Of a DNA stretch of 64,000 nucleotides, positions 42,542-50,882 are shown piece after piece. The DNA lies in contig JAGBHU010000030.1 in the NCBI GenBank assembly GCA_017935345.1, positions 34,827 to 98,826 of the forward strand, in the 5' to 3' direction. Position 1 is the first letter of the stretch. Each line of letters begins with the position of its first letter. Origin of the DNA: Coprococcus sp. (GTDB lineage: Bacteria; Bacillota; Clostridia; Lachnospirales; Lachnospiraceae). The notes beneath the pieces are model-generated. The model searched no databases. It had not been told where the DNA came from and saw only the letters and a program-made list of their open reading frames with translations. A program made the translations under genes and the position numbers.

Positions 42542-42640
42542 TATAACCCCCCTCGAATTAGATATGTATTGTTTGAAGGATATTTTTTAGGGATAAATAT
42601 CCGGTAGAACAATACATATTTAATTTTAGGGAGGTTATTA
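42542..42640. repeat. About 100-bp palindromic element
   Basis: The outer arm ATAACC...CCT pairs with AGGGAGGTTAT. The middle arm AATTAGATATGTATTGTTT (42556-42574) pairs with AACAATACATATTTAATT (42608-42625), and the inner GGATATTT pairs with AAATATCC. The ends carry TA on both sides. It could be a MITE-like insertion or a long RNA hairpin; no gene lies in it. Confidence 0.7.
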
Positions 42641-42651
42641 TAAAGTAAATT

Positions 42652-44265
42652 TTATTCCATATGTTCAAGTGCGGCAGCCACAAAGCCTTTAAACAGTGGG
42701 TGTGGCTTGTTCGGTCTTGATTTGAATTCCGGATGCGCCTGTGTTCCGATGAACCAAGGATGGTCAGGAAGCTCAATCATTTCTACAATGTGTCCGTCAG
42801 GAGACAGACCTACAAGGCTCATGCCATGTTCCGTCAAAGCTTTTCTATAGTCATTGTTAACCTCATATCTGTGTCTGTGACGTTCGTGGATAAGTTCACT
42901 GCCATACAATTGGTATGACTTAGAATCTTTGCTGAGTACACATGGATATGAGCCGAGTCGTAAGGTTCCTCCTAAATCCGTTACATCATGCTGATTCGGC
43001 ATGATATGGATTACCTGATGGAAAGAGTTAGGATTAAACTCGGAACTGTGTGCATCCGCATATCCAAGAACATTTCTTGCAAATTCTACTATCGTAAGCT
43101 GCATACCGAGACATAAACCAAGGTATGGAACTTTATTGGTACGTGCATAGTTTATGGCAACAATCATTCCTTCAATACCTCTGTCACCGAAACCGCCCGG
43201 TACAAGGATACCGTCTACATCGGACAAAATCTCTTTCACGTTTTCTTCCGTAACCAGCTCGGAGTCTACCCACTTAATTTCTACTTCTGCACCATTGGCA
43301 AAACCTGCATGCTTCAGTGATTCAACAACGGATATATATGCATCATGGAGTGAAACATATTTGCCGACAAGGGCAACCTGAACCTTCTTTGAGGGATTCT
43401 TCCAGGTGTCAATCATACTGGTCCATTCCTTCCATGCATTTTCTTCCGGTGCAGGACAATCCATTTTAAGACATTTACAAACGACATCTGCAAGATGTTC
43501 CTTCTCCATGGCAAGTGGTACTTCGTACAGGACATCTACGTCAAGATTCTGGATTACATTCTCACTCGGTACATTACAGAAGAGGGCAATTTTGTCCTTG
43601 ATGCCCTGGTCAAGCGGCAAATCGGAACGGCATACAAGGATATCCGGCTGAATACCCATACCCTGAAGGTTCTTAACGCTTGCCTGCGTTGGCTTTGTTT
43701 TTATTTCGCCGGATGCCTTTAAGTAAGGAATCAGTGTAACATGAATCATAATACAGTTTTCATGTCCGACATCATGCTGGAACTGTCTGATTGCCTCCAG
43801 GAAAGGCTGGCTTTCGATATCACCGACTGTTCCGCCTATTTCTATAATAGCAACTTCGGTTTTGGTTGTTTCCGGATTTCTGTAGAAACGGTCTTTAATT
43901 TCATTTGTAATATGAGGAACGACCTGAACCGTATGACCGCCGAAATCTCCATGACGTTCCTTTTGAAGAATACTCCAATATACTTTGCCCGTTGTGACAT
44001 TGGAATTTTTGTTGAGACTTTCATCTATAAAACGTTCATAGTGACCAAGGTCAAGGTCTGTTTCAGCTCCATCATCCGTTACAAATACTTCACCATGCTG
44101 AATCGGGTTCATGGTACCCGGGTCCACATTGATGTATGGGTCAAATTTCTGACTGGTTACTTTGTAGCCGCGCATTTTAAGCAGACGGCCAAGTGAAGCA
44201 GCGGTAATACCTTTTCCCAGACCGGATACGACACCGCCGGTGACAAACACATACTTGATTGCCAT
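42652..44265 (-). CDS. pyrG: CTP synthase
   Basis: 537 residues, start [11 protein letters not shown] with GGAGGATATTTATT site; the frame further up to 44322 has no site. N-terminal amidoligase domain: [30 protein letters not shown] (P-loop), [39 protein letters not shown]-terminal glutaminase: [14 protein letters not shown], the nucleophile loop [19 protein letters not shown], and the His-Glu pair in [12 protein letters not shown]. It makes CTP from UTP, ATP and glutamine. No GGGC-type slippage leader was found at its promoter. The upstream leader carries a hairpin (ACTTATCG/CGATAAGT). Confidence 0.98.
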   Translation of the reverse strand: MAIKYVFVTGGVVSGLGKGITAASLGRLLKMRGYKVTSQKFDPYINVDPGTMNPIQHGEVFVTDDGAETDLDLGHYERFIDESLNKNSNVTTGKVYWSILQKERHGDFGGHTVQVVPHITNEIKDRFYRNPETTKTEVAIIEIGGTVGDIESQPFLEAIRQFQHDVGHENCIMIHVTLIPYLKASGEIKTKPTQASVKNLQGMGIQPDILVCRSDLPLDQGIKDKIALFCNVPSENVIQNLDVDVLYEVPLAMEKEHLADVVCKCLKMDCPAPEENAWKEWTSMIDTWKNPSKKVQVALVGKYVSLHDAYISVVESLKHAGFANGAEVEIKWVDSELVTEENVKEILSDVDGILVPGGFGDRGIEGMIVAINYARTNKVPYLGLCLGMQLTIVEFARNVLGYADAHSSEFNPNSFHQVIHIMPNQHDVTDLGGTLRLGSYPCVLSKDSKSYQLYGSELIHERHRHRYEVNNDYRKALTEHGMSLVGLSPDGHIVEMIELPDHPWFIGTQAHPEFKSRPNKPHPLFKGFVAAALEHME

Positions 44266-44368
44266 AATAAATATCCTCCGTATAAATAATAAACTTATCG
44301 AGTTGCAGATAAAAACCGACAAAACCGATAAGTAAATGTAATCATTTTATCACAATAATACAGAGTTT

Positions 44369-44397
44369 ATTATAATGGAGCAAAATACAAAAGTCAA
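44369..44397 (-). promoter_or_regulatory. Promoter of pyrG
   Basis: On the minus strand TTGACT (44392-44397), a 17-base spacer, TATAAT (44369-44374). The transcript leader is about 96 bases and holds an ACTTATCG/CGATAAGT hairpin (about 44290-44337). The predicted start does not begin GGGC, so the Bacillus pyrG slippage mechanism is not indicated. Confidence 0.78.
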
Positions 44398-44477
44398 TGG
44401 AATAAGACAATCAATTAGTGCCGATATCAATAAAATATGTTATGATATATGAAAATAATGATAGGACATAGTAATAC

Positions 44478-46313
44478 ATGCAAAAGAATGAATTAAGCTT
44501 TATACATTTGTCGGATGTGAATATAGGCATCACACCGGATGAGGATATGCCTTGGCATGCTGACAGACATAATGAAATAAAGAAAACCTTTAAGAATATC
44601 ATTTCATATGCCAATAAACAGAATATTGATTTCATATTGTTATCAGGTGATTTATTCAATCATGTTCCGAATGAAAAAGATTTGGAGGAGCTTGATGCTG
44701 TATGCGGTTTATTAAATGATACATGTGTTATATATTCTACAGGGGACATGGATTATCTGAAGCAGGATTCGCCGCTTTTGAATTATGAATTTCAATCGAT
44801 GATATATGTAATCGGGCGGGACAGGCTGCCGCAGAACGTGGATACGGATTCACGGTTTTATGCCGTACGTAGCGAGCAGGCATCCTATATGCTGGACTGT
44901 CTCAGATTTGAGAAGTTGAATCTTGATATATACGGTGTCAGTTATTTTGACAAAAAGCACAGTATACCATCATTAAGCGGAATCGTGGCGGCAGATGAGA
45001 ACCGTATCAATATTCTATTGGCTCACGGGGGAGAGAAAAAATTTCTTCCCATCAATTTCCAAGAGCTTAAGAGTGCGGGATTTGATTATGTCGCAATGGG
45101 ACACAGGCATAAATATGAGCAAATAAGCGACAGAATATGTTATGCCGGTTCCCCTGAACCGCTTTCGGAGAATGAGCAGGGCAGACATGGTTTTATTCAG
45201 GGGCATATTACAAAAGACGGTTTGGAAAAACGCTTTATACCGATGGCATGCAGAGAATATAAAACCATCAATTATCCTGTAAATAATTACACGAAAGATG
45301 CTGATATAATAGATGATATCATGCACCTTATTTCCATTGAGGGAAAACAGCATATTTATACAATTAATATTGTACGGTTAGACGGCTGTGAAAACAGCTT
45401 TGATTTGACATCCGCATTTGCCGATTTCCATATTTTAAAGATTTCCGGAGAGATTTTTGAAAGAAGTGATTATGATTGCTATATCAAGGCGAACAGAAAC
45501 AACGAATTTGGAGAATTGCTTGATGAAATGTATGGTGAGTCTCCCATGAAGCGTGACGGAGCAAAGCTTGCAGTTGATACCATGATAGATATGTCAGGGC
45601 TTAACAGAAGAAAGGGCAACAGGATGAATGCGAAGCATTTTGACGAGACACTTCGCCAGACGATGGAGGTTCTTTCTGCCAGGCTTGAATTTATGGCAAA
45701 GTCAAATGAGGTTCAGGAATATGAGAAGGCGAAGAGAAAACTGGATGTCAGTCCTGATGTGTTAGATAAGCTGAATGAAACATGGGCAATGGAGCGGAAG
45801 GCAGAATTGGAGTATCGTACGGTAAAAGCCTATTTCGATGAACTTCCGAAGAAACATAGGAGAGAACGCATCAGAACCGTAATCAGGCTGGCGCTTGTTC
45901 CCTTGATATTATTTGGCTTAATATTTATCATTACCTTACCACAGGGCATTGTGAAAGCGGCATCTGCCAATCAAAGTAATATTTATGCGATGTCGATGCT
46001 GATCGTTGCACTTGGTATCATTGTGTGCCTTTATGCAGCCTATCTGTTGTCAAAGCGAATAGGAACCGCCGAAAACGGCTATATAATGGAAAAGAAAGCT
46101 GATGATGACGAGGTGGGAAAACAACTTACATTATGTCAGGAGAAGGTGGATGCAATAAGAGCCAAAAGGCGGGAGTTGCAGCTTCTTGAGAACCAAAGAA
46201 AGGGGCTGCTTGAAGAAATCAGTATAAGAGAACGACAGACTGAAAAAATATATTATGAGATGAGGGTTCTTGAGGAAGCAATGAAAGTCCTGAAAAGTCA
46301 TTACACAAAGTAG
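44478..46313 (+). CDS. SbcD/YhaO-like metallophosphoesterase with degenerate metal site and C-terminal membrane/coiled-coil region
   Basis: 611 residues. N-terminal calcineurin-like domain as in SbcD/YhaO: FIHLSDVNIG (the DxH motif reads DVN), FILLSGDLFNH (GD kept), IYSTGDMDY where GNHD is expected, LLAHGG, and YVAMGHRHKYEQI (GHxH kept). Two of the conserved metal or catalytic motifs are thus altered, so nuclease activity is doubtful. Residues about 380-460 are helical; two membrane helices follow (about 466-487 and 505-528), then a coiled-coil tail (KVDAIRAKRRELQLLENQRKGLLEEISIRERQTEKI). YhaO normally pairs with a separate YhaN ATPase; none is present here. It may be a membrane-bound pseudo-enzyme. 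Confidence 0.72.
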   Translation: MQKNELSFIHLSDVNIGITPDEDMPWHADRHNEIKKTFKNIISYANKQNIDFILLSGDLFNHVPNEKDLEELDAVCGLLNDTCVIYSTGDMDYLKQDSPLLNYEFQSMIYVIGRDRLPQNVDTDSRFYAVRSEQASYMLDCLRFEKLNLDIYGVSYFDKKHSIPSLSGIVAADENRINILLAHGGEKKFLPINFQELKSAGFDYVAMGHRHKYEQISDRICYAGSPEPLSENEQGRHGFIQGHITKDGLEKRFIPMACREYKTINYPVNNYTKDADIIDDIMHLISIEGKQHIYTINIVRLDGCENSFDLTSAFADFHILKISGEIFERSDYDCYIKANRNNEFGELLDEMYGESPMKRDGAKLAVDTMIDMSGLNRRKGNRMNAKHFDETLRQTMEVLSARLEFMAKSNEVQEYEKAKRKLDVSPDVLDKLNETWAMERKAELEYRTVKAYFDELPKKHRRERIRTVIRLALVPLILFGLIFIITLPQGIVKAASANQSNIYAMSMLIVALGIIVCLYAAYLLSKRIGTAENGYIMEKKADDDEVGKQLTLCQEKVDAIRAKRRELQLLENQRKGLLEEISIRERQTEKIYYEMRVLEEAMKVLKSHYTK

Positions 46314-46366
46314 AGATCATTTGTTTTCCAAAGCCTGTTCTTATAAAGCGGATATGAGGATAGATC

Positions 46367-47743
46367 ATGAGCAGTGAAAAAAGGACGCAGGATGATAAAG
46401 TAAAATATATGATTACAGAGCCGATACCAAGGCTTATCTGTAAGATGGCGGTGCCGACGATTATCAGTATGCTTGTATCCACATTTTACAATATGGTGGA
46501 CACAATTTTTGTGGGAAAGCTGAATACGCAGTCCACAGGTGCTGTAGGTGTTGCATTTTCTGTTATGGCGCTTCTTCAGGCCATCGGATTTTTCTTTGGT
46601 CATGGTTCCGGAAATTATATATCAAGAGCTATGGGGGCAAGGGAGTATGACAGAGCAGAGCGAATGGCGGCAACGGGATTTTGTTCTTCCCTTGCTGCGG
46701 GAGTGGTAATTGCGGTGCTGGGTGTTCTGTTTGTAAGTCCCATATCTGTATTTCTGGGTTCGACGCCGACCATACTTCCTTATACGAATGCCTATTTGAG
46801 AATTATCTTCATTGGAGCACCGTTTATTCTTGGCTCCTTTGTTTTAAATAACCAGATGCGTTTTCAGGGAAATGCCTCATCTGCGATGGTAGGCATCGTA
46901 ATTGGCGCAGTATTAAATATTGTTCTTGACCCTGTTCTGATATTTACCTGTAAGCTGGGGATAGCAGGAGCGGCTATCGCGACTGTTATCAGTCAGGCTG
47001 TAAGCTTTTTTATACTTCTTTTGATGAATATAAAGCGGGCTGCCATTAAGGTTTCCATAAAAAATGTGTCCTTTAAAGGCTATTACTACGGTCAGATGTT
47101 CAGGGGTGGGATTCCGTCTTTATGCAGGCAGGGGATAGGTTCCGTTGCAACCATCTGTCTCAATACGGCGGCAGGCAATTATGGTGGTGCGATGGCGGAT
47201 GCGGCAATCGCGGCAATGGGTGTTGTGTCACGTATTACAATGTTTGCCAATTCGGCACTGATAGGTTTCGGACAGGGCTTTCAGCCTGTATGCGGAACAA
47301 ATTACGGAGCAGGCAAATATGGCAGGGTACGGGAAGCCTTTTGGTTTTGTGTGAAGGTCGGTACATTGGCGCTTGTCGGGATTGCTATTATTGGCTTTAT
47401 ATCGGCAGAGCCTCTGATACAGATATTCCGTGATGATGCAGATGTTGTAAAAATCGGAAGTCTGGCGATACGTTTTCAATTTATTGTAATGCCGACTTTG
47501 GCATGGACGATTCTTTGTAATATGCTGCTCCAAACGATAGGTCTTGCCTTTAAGGCATCGATTGTTGCCTCTGCAAGGCAGGGTTTATTCTTTATTCCGC
47601 TTATCTTCCTATTACCTGCGTTTATGGGACTCCTTGGTGTGCAGATGTGTCAGATGTGGGCGGATATCTGTGCATTTATTCTTGCAGTCCCGATGTGTAT
47701 CGGTGTACTTAATGTGCTGAAGCAAAAAGATAGTTTGCAATGA
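46367..47743 (+). CDS. MATE family efflux transporter
   Basis: 458 residues, about 12 membrane helices. Typical start RLICKMAVPTIISMLVSTFYNMVDTIFVGKLNTQSTGAVGVAFSV and the second-repeat FRGGIPSLCRQGIGSVATICLNTAAG, with GFGQGFQPVCGTNYGAGKYGRV (the PxxGxNYGA motif). Na+ or H+ driven export of drugs or metabolites. The ATG start at 46367 has a weak site (ATGAGGATAG). The last 35 bases overlap the convergent spmB gene, and no terminator was seen between them. Confidence 0.93.
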   Translation: MSSEKRTQDDKVKYMITEPIPRLICKMAVPTIISMLVSTFYNMVDTIFVGKLNTQSTGAVGVAFSVMALLQAIGFFFGHGSGNYISRAMGAREYDRAERMAATGFCSSLAAGVVIAVLGVLFVSPISVFLGSTPTILPYTNAYLRIIFIGAPFILGSFVLNNQMRFQGNASSAMVGIVIGAVLNIVLDPVLIFTCKLGIAGAAIATVISQAVSFFILLLMNIKRAAIKVSIKNVSFKGYYYGQMFRGGIPSLCRQGIGSVATICLNTAAGNYGGAMADAAIAAMGVVSRITMFANSALIGFGQGFQPVCGTNYGAGKYGRVREAFWFCVKVGTLALVGIAIIGFISAEPLIQIFRDDADVVKIGSLAIRFQFIVMPTLAWTILCNMLLQTIGLAFKASIVASARQGLFFIPLIFLLPAFMGLLGVQMCQMWADICAFILAVPMCIGVLNVLKQKDSLQ

Positions 47744-48248
47744 TAATGCTTGCCATAACCCCTGCCATAATGGAGAGCAGGGCACATGGTATGATATATC
47801 CGGATTTTTTTACCTTTGCCGCCATAAGGAATACGGAAAGGGTATAAAAGAGCGATTCCGTGCTGCTGAGTATGATGGAACTGGTCAGCCCTTCCAATGA
47901 ATCGGGTCCATATTGGGCATAAATATTCAACATCAGGCTTGTAGCCGAGCCTGAGGAAAAAAGTTTTGTTACAATAACAGGTATGACACAGCCGGGTGTG
48001 TTCATCAACTGCGATACAGGCTTTAGCAACAGCGTAACGGCATCTAATGCACCGGAATCGTTTAAGATTCTGACGGCAAGAAAGAGTCCTATCAGCGTAG
48101 GAACTATTTTATATACAATCTCGATACCTTCGAAGGCACCATCTATAAAGATTTCATATACATCTAATTTTTTGATTACACCATATAATACAATCAGAAA
48201 TATTATCAGTGGGATAATATATGAGGATATATTTGCAATGATTGACAT
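47709..48248 (-). CDS. spmB: Spore maturation protein B
   Basis: 179 residues. Nucleoside-recognition-like membrane domain with about four to five helices: VLYGVIKKLDVYEIFIDGAFEGIEIVYKIVPTLIGLFLAVRILNDSGALDAV, then PGCVIPVIVTKLFSSGSATSLM and SSIILSSTESLFYTLSVFLMAAKVKKSGYIIPCAL. The SSTETxFYT-type motif marks SpmB. SpmA and SpmB help dehydrate the spore core. It starts two bases after spmA stops. It overlaps the MATE gene by 35 bases tail to tail. Confidence 0.96.
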   Translation of the reverse strand: MSIIANISSYIIPLIIFLIVLYGVIKKLDVYEIFIDGAFEGIEIVYKIVPTLIGLFLAVRILNDSGALDAVTLLLKPVSQLMNTPGCVIPVIVTKLFSSGSATSLMLNIYAQYGPDSLEGLTSSIILSSTESLFYTLSVFLMAAKVKKSGYIIPCALLSIMAGVMASIIIANYLFASAH

Positions 48249-48250
48249 AT

Positions 48251-48847
48251 CTACCTGCCTTTATTTTTGTTTTTATTTCGCCTGTTGATGATGATACATA
48301 ATATGAGAGCCATTAAAGTAGAACAGATTGTTGCAATCAGTCCCGGTATGATAATAAAGGCTGGATTTGCAGCACCATATTCGGCACGATAGGCGATAAT
48401 GCTTACCGGAATTAATTGAAGTGATGATATGTTCATTATCAGGAATACACTCATTTCCCGACTGGCAATGGTGCTGTGACCGTTCATTTTTGCCAGCTCA
48501 GCCATCGCCTTGAGTGCGGGCGGAGTAGATGCCCACCCAAGACCGATGATATTTGCAACGATATTGGTACACATATACTTATAAGCGTCTGAATCGGGTG
48601 GAATATTCGGAAAAAGAAATTTCATAACAGGGGCAAGCAGTTTTGTCCATTTGTCCATCAATCCCGATTTTTCTGCTATTTTCATAATGCCGCACCATAG
48701 AGATACGATTCCCAGCATGGTAATGCAAAGTGTGACAGCTTCTTTTGTAGAGTCTAATATTCCATCGTTTATATTTTCCATATTTCCTGTAATAAGAGCA
48801 TATATAATTCCGATGATAATCATGGCAGCCCAGATGATATTTATCAT
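48251..48847 (-). CDS. spmA: Spore maturation protein A
   Basis: 198 residues, AAGGAGGTG before the ATG. Membrane protein with start MINIIWAAMIIIGIIYALITGNMENINDGILDSTKEAVTLCITMLGIVSLWCGIMKIAEKSGL, then VANIIGLGWASTPPALKAM and NISSLQLIPVSIIAYRAEYGAANP, all SpmA signatures. Works with SpmB in spore core dehydration. The pair is divergent from cotJABC, so the 135-base gap may carry two sporulation promoters. Confidence 0.97.
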   Translation of the reverse strand: MINIIWAAMIIIGIIYALITGNMENINDGILDSTKEAVTLCITMLGIVSLWCGIMKIAEKSGLMDKWTKLLAPVMKFLFPNIPPDSDAYKYMCTNIVANIIGLGWASTPPALKAMAELAKMNGHSTIASREMSVFLIMNISSLQLIPVSIIAYRAEYGAANPAFIIIPGLIATICSTLMALILCIIINRRNKNKNKGR

Positions 48848-48910
48848 ATTGCACCTCCTTAGTGGCTATAGCATTATATGCGAAATCGGTCCTTAAAAGT
48901 ACAAATATGT

Positions 48911-48938
48911 AACATATCCTGTCAAAATTCATATTTTA
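48911..48938 (+). promoter_or_regulatory. Possible mother-cell (sigma-K or sigma-E) promoter of cotJ
   Basis: AC at 48912-48913, a 16-base spacer, then CATATTTTA at 48930-48938. This matches the sigma-K pattern AC-N16-CATAnnnTA and also partly sigma-E. The gene set (spore coat) supports a mother-cell promoter. Confidence 0.45.
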
Positions 48939-48982
48939 TATAGTGAAAGCAAGAGCTTGCATTATTATAAGGAGGTTATATT

Positions 48983-49291
48983 GTGGATTCATATGGAAAT
49001 TATAACCGCAACATAAATAGCAGATGTGGCTGCGGCGGAAATATGGGAACTCGTTATGGAAATAATGATTTCTCTGCAAATAGAAACAGAATGGAAAAAA
49101 TGGAAAAGATGGAAAAGATGAAAGAAATGAAGGAAAAAACGAACATGATGAAAAAGTCGGACAGACCGGTTGGTATGGCTTATGTTCCTATGCAGACATT
49201 CGGTGAGATGTATGATGCATGTAAAGGACTGAAAGAGGGAACGATGTTCCCTGAATTAAATCTGATATTCTGTGGTGTTAGGGGGAATTAG
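48983..49291 (+). CDS. cotJA: Spore coat associated protein CotJA
   Basis: 102 residues, GTG start with AAGGAGG seven bases upstream. The C-terminal CotJA domain is clear (VGMAYVPMQTFGEMYDACKGLKEGTMFPELNLIFCG). The N-terminus has a Gly/Asn/Cys-rich stretch and a methionine-rich repeat (MEKMEKMEKMKEMKEK, about 34-49) from a run of ATGGAAAA units, which the short Bacillus CotJA lacks. Builds the inner coat with CotJB/C. The next gene starts three bases later. Confidence 0.93.
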   Translation: MDSYGNYNRNINSRCGCGGNMGTRYGNNDFSANRNRMEKMEKMEKMKEMKEKTNMMKKSDRPVGMAYVPMQTFGEMYDACKGLKEGTMFPELNLIFCGVRGN

Positions 49292-49294
49292 CGT

Positions 49295-49558
49295 ATGAAT
49301 AAGATGAATAAAAAGCAATTGCTGGCTTTTATTGATGAGGTAAGCTTTGCGCTTGATGATATAGCTCTTTTTCTTGATACCCATCCGACAAACCAGCAGG
49401 CACTTGCCAGCTATGAGAATTATAAAGGTATGCGCCAACAGGCAATAAAGGATTTCAATCAGTTGTATGGTCCGTTAAATAAATATCAGGTAAATGACAG
49501 TAATTATTTTGATTGGGTAAATAAGCCATGGCCATGGGAAAAGGAGAGTGATTGCTAA
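49295..49558 (+). CDS. cotJB: Spore coat protein CotJB
   Basis: 87 residues. Helical CotJB domain: LLAFIDEVSFALDDIALFLDTHPTNQQALASYENYKGMRQQAIKDFNQLYGPLN ending FDWVNKPWPWEKE, the hallmark W-x-x-x-P-W-P-W tail. The start ATG 49295 follows GGGGGAATTAGC. The stop TAA shares its last A with the cotJC start (TAATG). Confidence 0.96.
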   Translation: MNKMNKKQLLAFIDEVSFALDDIALFLDTHPTNQQALASYENYKGMRQQAIKDFNQLYGPLNKYQVNDSNYFDWVNKPWPWEKESDC

Positions 49559-50199
49559 TGTGGATTTATGAAAAGAGATTGCAGTTCCCTGTCAATATAA
49601 AGGAGACAAATGCACAACTGGCACAGGCGATAATCAGTCAGTATGGCGGCCCGGACGGAGAAATGGGAGCATCCATGAGATATCTTTCACAGCGATATGC
49701 CATGAAGGATAAGCATGTTCAGGCAATATTGACCGATATTGGAACCGAAGAGCTGGGACACCTTGAAATCGTTGCAACAATCGTTCACCAGTTGACAAGA
49801 GACCTTTCTATGGAAGAAATTAAGGCGTCGGGTTTTGACAAATATTATATAGACCATACAGTAGGTATCTGGCCGCAGGCGGCAGGCGGAATACCATTTA
49901 ACGCATGTGAGTTTCAGAGTAAGGGCGACCCGATAACAGATTTATTTGAAGATATGGCAGCAGAGCAGAAAGCACGTACTACCTATGATAATATTCTCCG
50001 CCTTTGTCGGGATTATCCGGATGTATATGAGCCGATTAAGTTCTTAAGAGCACGTGAGGTCGTTCATTTCCAGAGATTTGGTGAGAGTCTTGATATAATA
50101 AATGAAACGTTAAATTCAAAGAATTTCTATGCATTCAATTCTGCATTTGATAAGTCTGCACCATGCTTAGGTAATGACGATTGCGGATGCAAAAAATAG
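49558..50199 (+). CDS. cotJC: Spore coat protein CotJC, manganese catalase-like
   Basis: 213 residues. AAGGAGAG at 49540-49547 fits ATG 49558 (MWIYEKRLQFPVNIKETN). Four-helix ferritin-like manganese catalase family: QYGGPDGEMGASMRYLSQRYA (Glu ligand), ILTDIGTEELGHLEIVATIVHQLT (GTEELGHLE with Glu-x-x-His), then EDMAAEQKARTTYDNI and FLRAREVVHFQRFGE (second Glu and His), all conserved. It sits in the spore coat and may remove peroxide. C-terminal NDDCGCKK is Cys-rich, as in other clostridial CotJC. Confidence 0.97.
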   Translation: MWIYEKRLQFPVNIKETNAQLAQAIISQYGGPDGEMGASMRYLSQRYAMKDKHVQAILTDIGTEELGHLEIVATIVHQLTRDLSMEEIKASGFDKYYIDHTVGIWPQAAGGIPFNACEFQSKGDPITDLFEDMAAEQKARTTYDNILRLCRDYPDVYEPIKFLRAREVVHFQRFGESLDIINETLNSKNFYAFNSAFDKSAPCLGNDDCGCKK

Positions 50200-50264
50200 A
50201 GCTTTTCAGCTGCAATTTTATGCTAAAAGGTAAATTGTTTAAGATGCGATATGGAGATAAAAAA

Positions 50265-50299
50265 TTGAACCGGCTTACGATAGTAAAAAGCCGGTTCAA
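50265..50299 (+). terminator. Hairpin after cotJC
   Basis: TTGAACCGGCTT pairs perfectly with AAGCCGGTTCAA over a 12-base loop, without a T-run. Probable factor-assisted or weak terminator. The nearby AAGCTGCCGGTT occurs twice (50328 and 50371 regions). Confidence 0.55.
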
Positions 50300-50389
50300 A
50301 GTATGTTGTGATGCATCTAAAGAAAGCTGCCGGTTGTAGTCATGTAGATTGTATTCTTTGTATATAAAGTAAGCTGCCGGTTCCGTAGC

Positions 50390-50860
50390 TTATAGAATTT
50401 GCTCCATGCCTACCTTATATGGGATAAGTCCCAAACTCTCGTAGAACTTCATGGCGGTAGGATTACAGCTCCATACATTTAAAGTGACATTGTAGTAGCC
50501 CTGTGATTTTGCATACGCTATCACATGATGATAAATTCTTGTTCCGACATGCTGTCCCCTTGCCGTACTGTCTACACATATATCATCTATATAAAGTGTT
50601 TTAATATCGGTCAGTATATTATCATCCTTGTGTTGGGTATGGACACAAAATGCATATCCAAGCACATGATTGTTCTCATCTACCCCAACAAATATAGGTT
50701 TCCTGTCATCTGAAATAATTTTTTTAAGCTCATCATCATTATATTTTTTAGCATTTGCTTTAAATAAATCGGGTCTGCCATTATGGTGAACCATTAAGAC
50801 CTGTTTAAGCAGTTTGTTTATGCCATCGATATCGTTGAAAGTTGCACGTCTGATTTCCAT
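50390..50860 (-). CDS. GNAT-family N-acetyltransferase
   Basis: 156 residues, AGAAGGGAAA site. GNAT fold: MEIRRATFNDIDGINKLLKQVLMVHH at the start, IFVGVDENNHVLGYAFCV (beta-4), LYIDDICVDSTARGQHVGTRIYHHVIAYAKSQGY (acetyl-CoA loop; RGQHVG matches RxxGxG) and LNVWSCNPTAMKFYESLGLIPYKVGMEQIL. The ending resembles Gcn5/RimI-like small-molecule acetyltransferases. The substrate is unknown. It lies 23 bases downstream of tex in the same direction, so may be cotranscribed. Confidence 0.93.
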   Translation of the reverse strand: MEIRRATFNDIDGINKLLKQVLMVHHNGRPDLFKANAKKYNDDELKKIISDDRKPIFVGVDENNHVLGYAFCVHTQHKDDNILTDIKTLYIDDICVDSTARGQHVGTRIYHHVIAYAKSQGYYNVTLNVWSCNPTAMKFYESLGLIPYKVGMEQIL

Positions 50861-50882
50861 TTTTGATTTCCCTTCTGTAATT

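Noticed and set aside
44266..44400. Bacillus-type pyrG transcription attenuation by G insertion
   Set aside because: The predicted start site after TATAAT does not begin with GGGC and there is no matching C/U-rich terminator arm.
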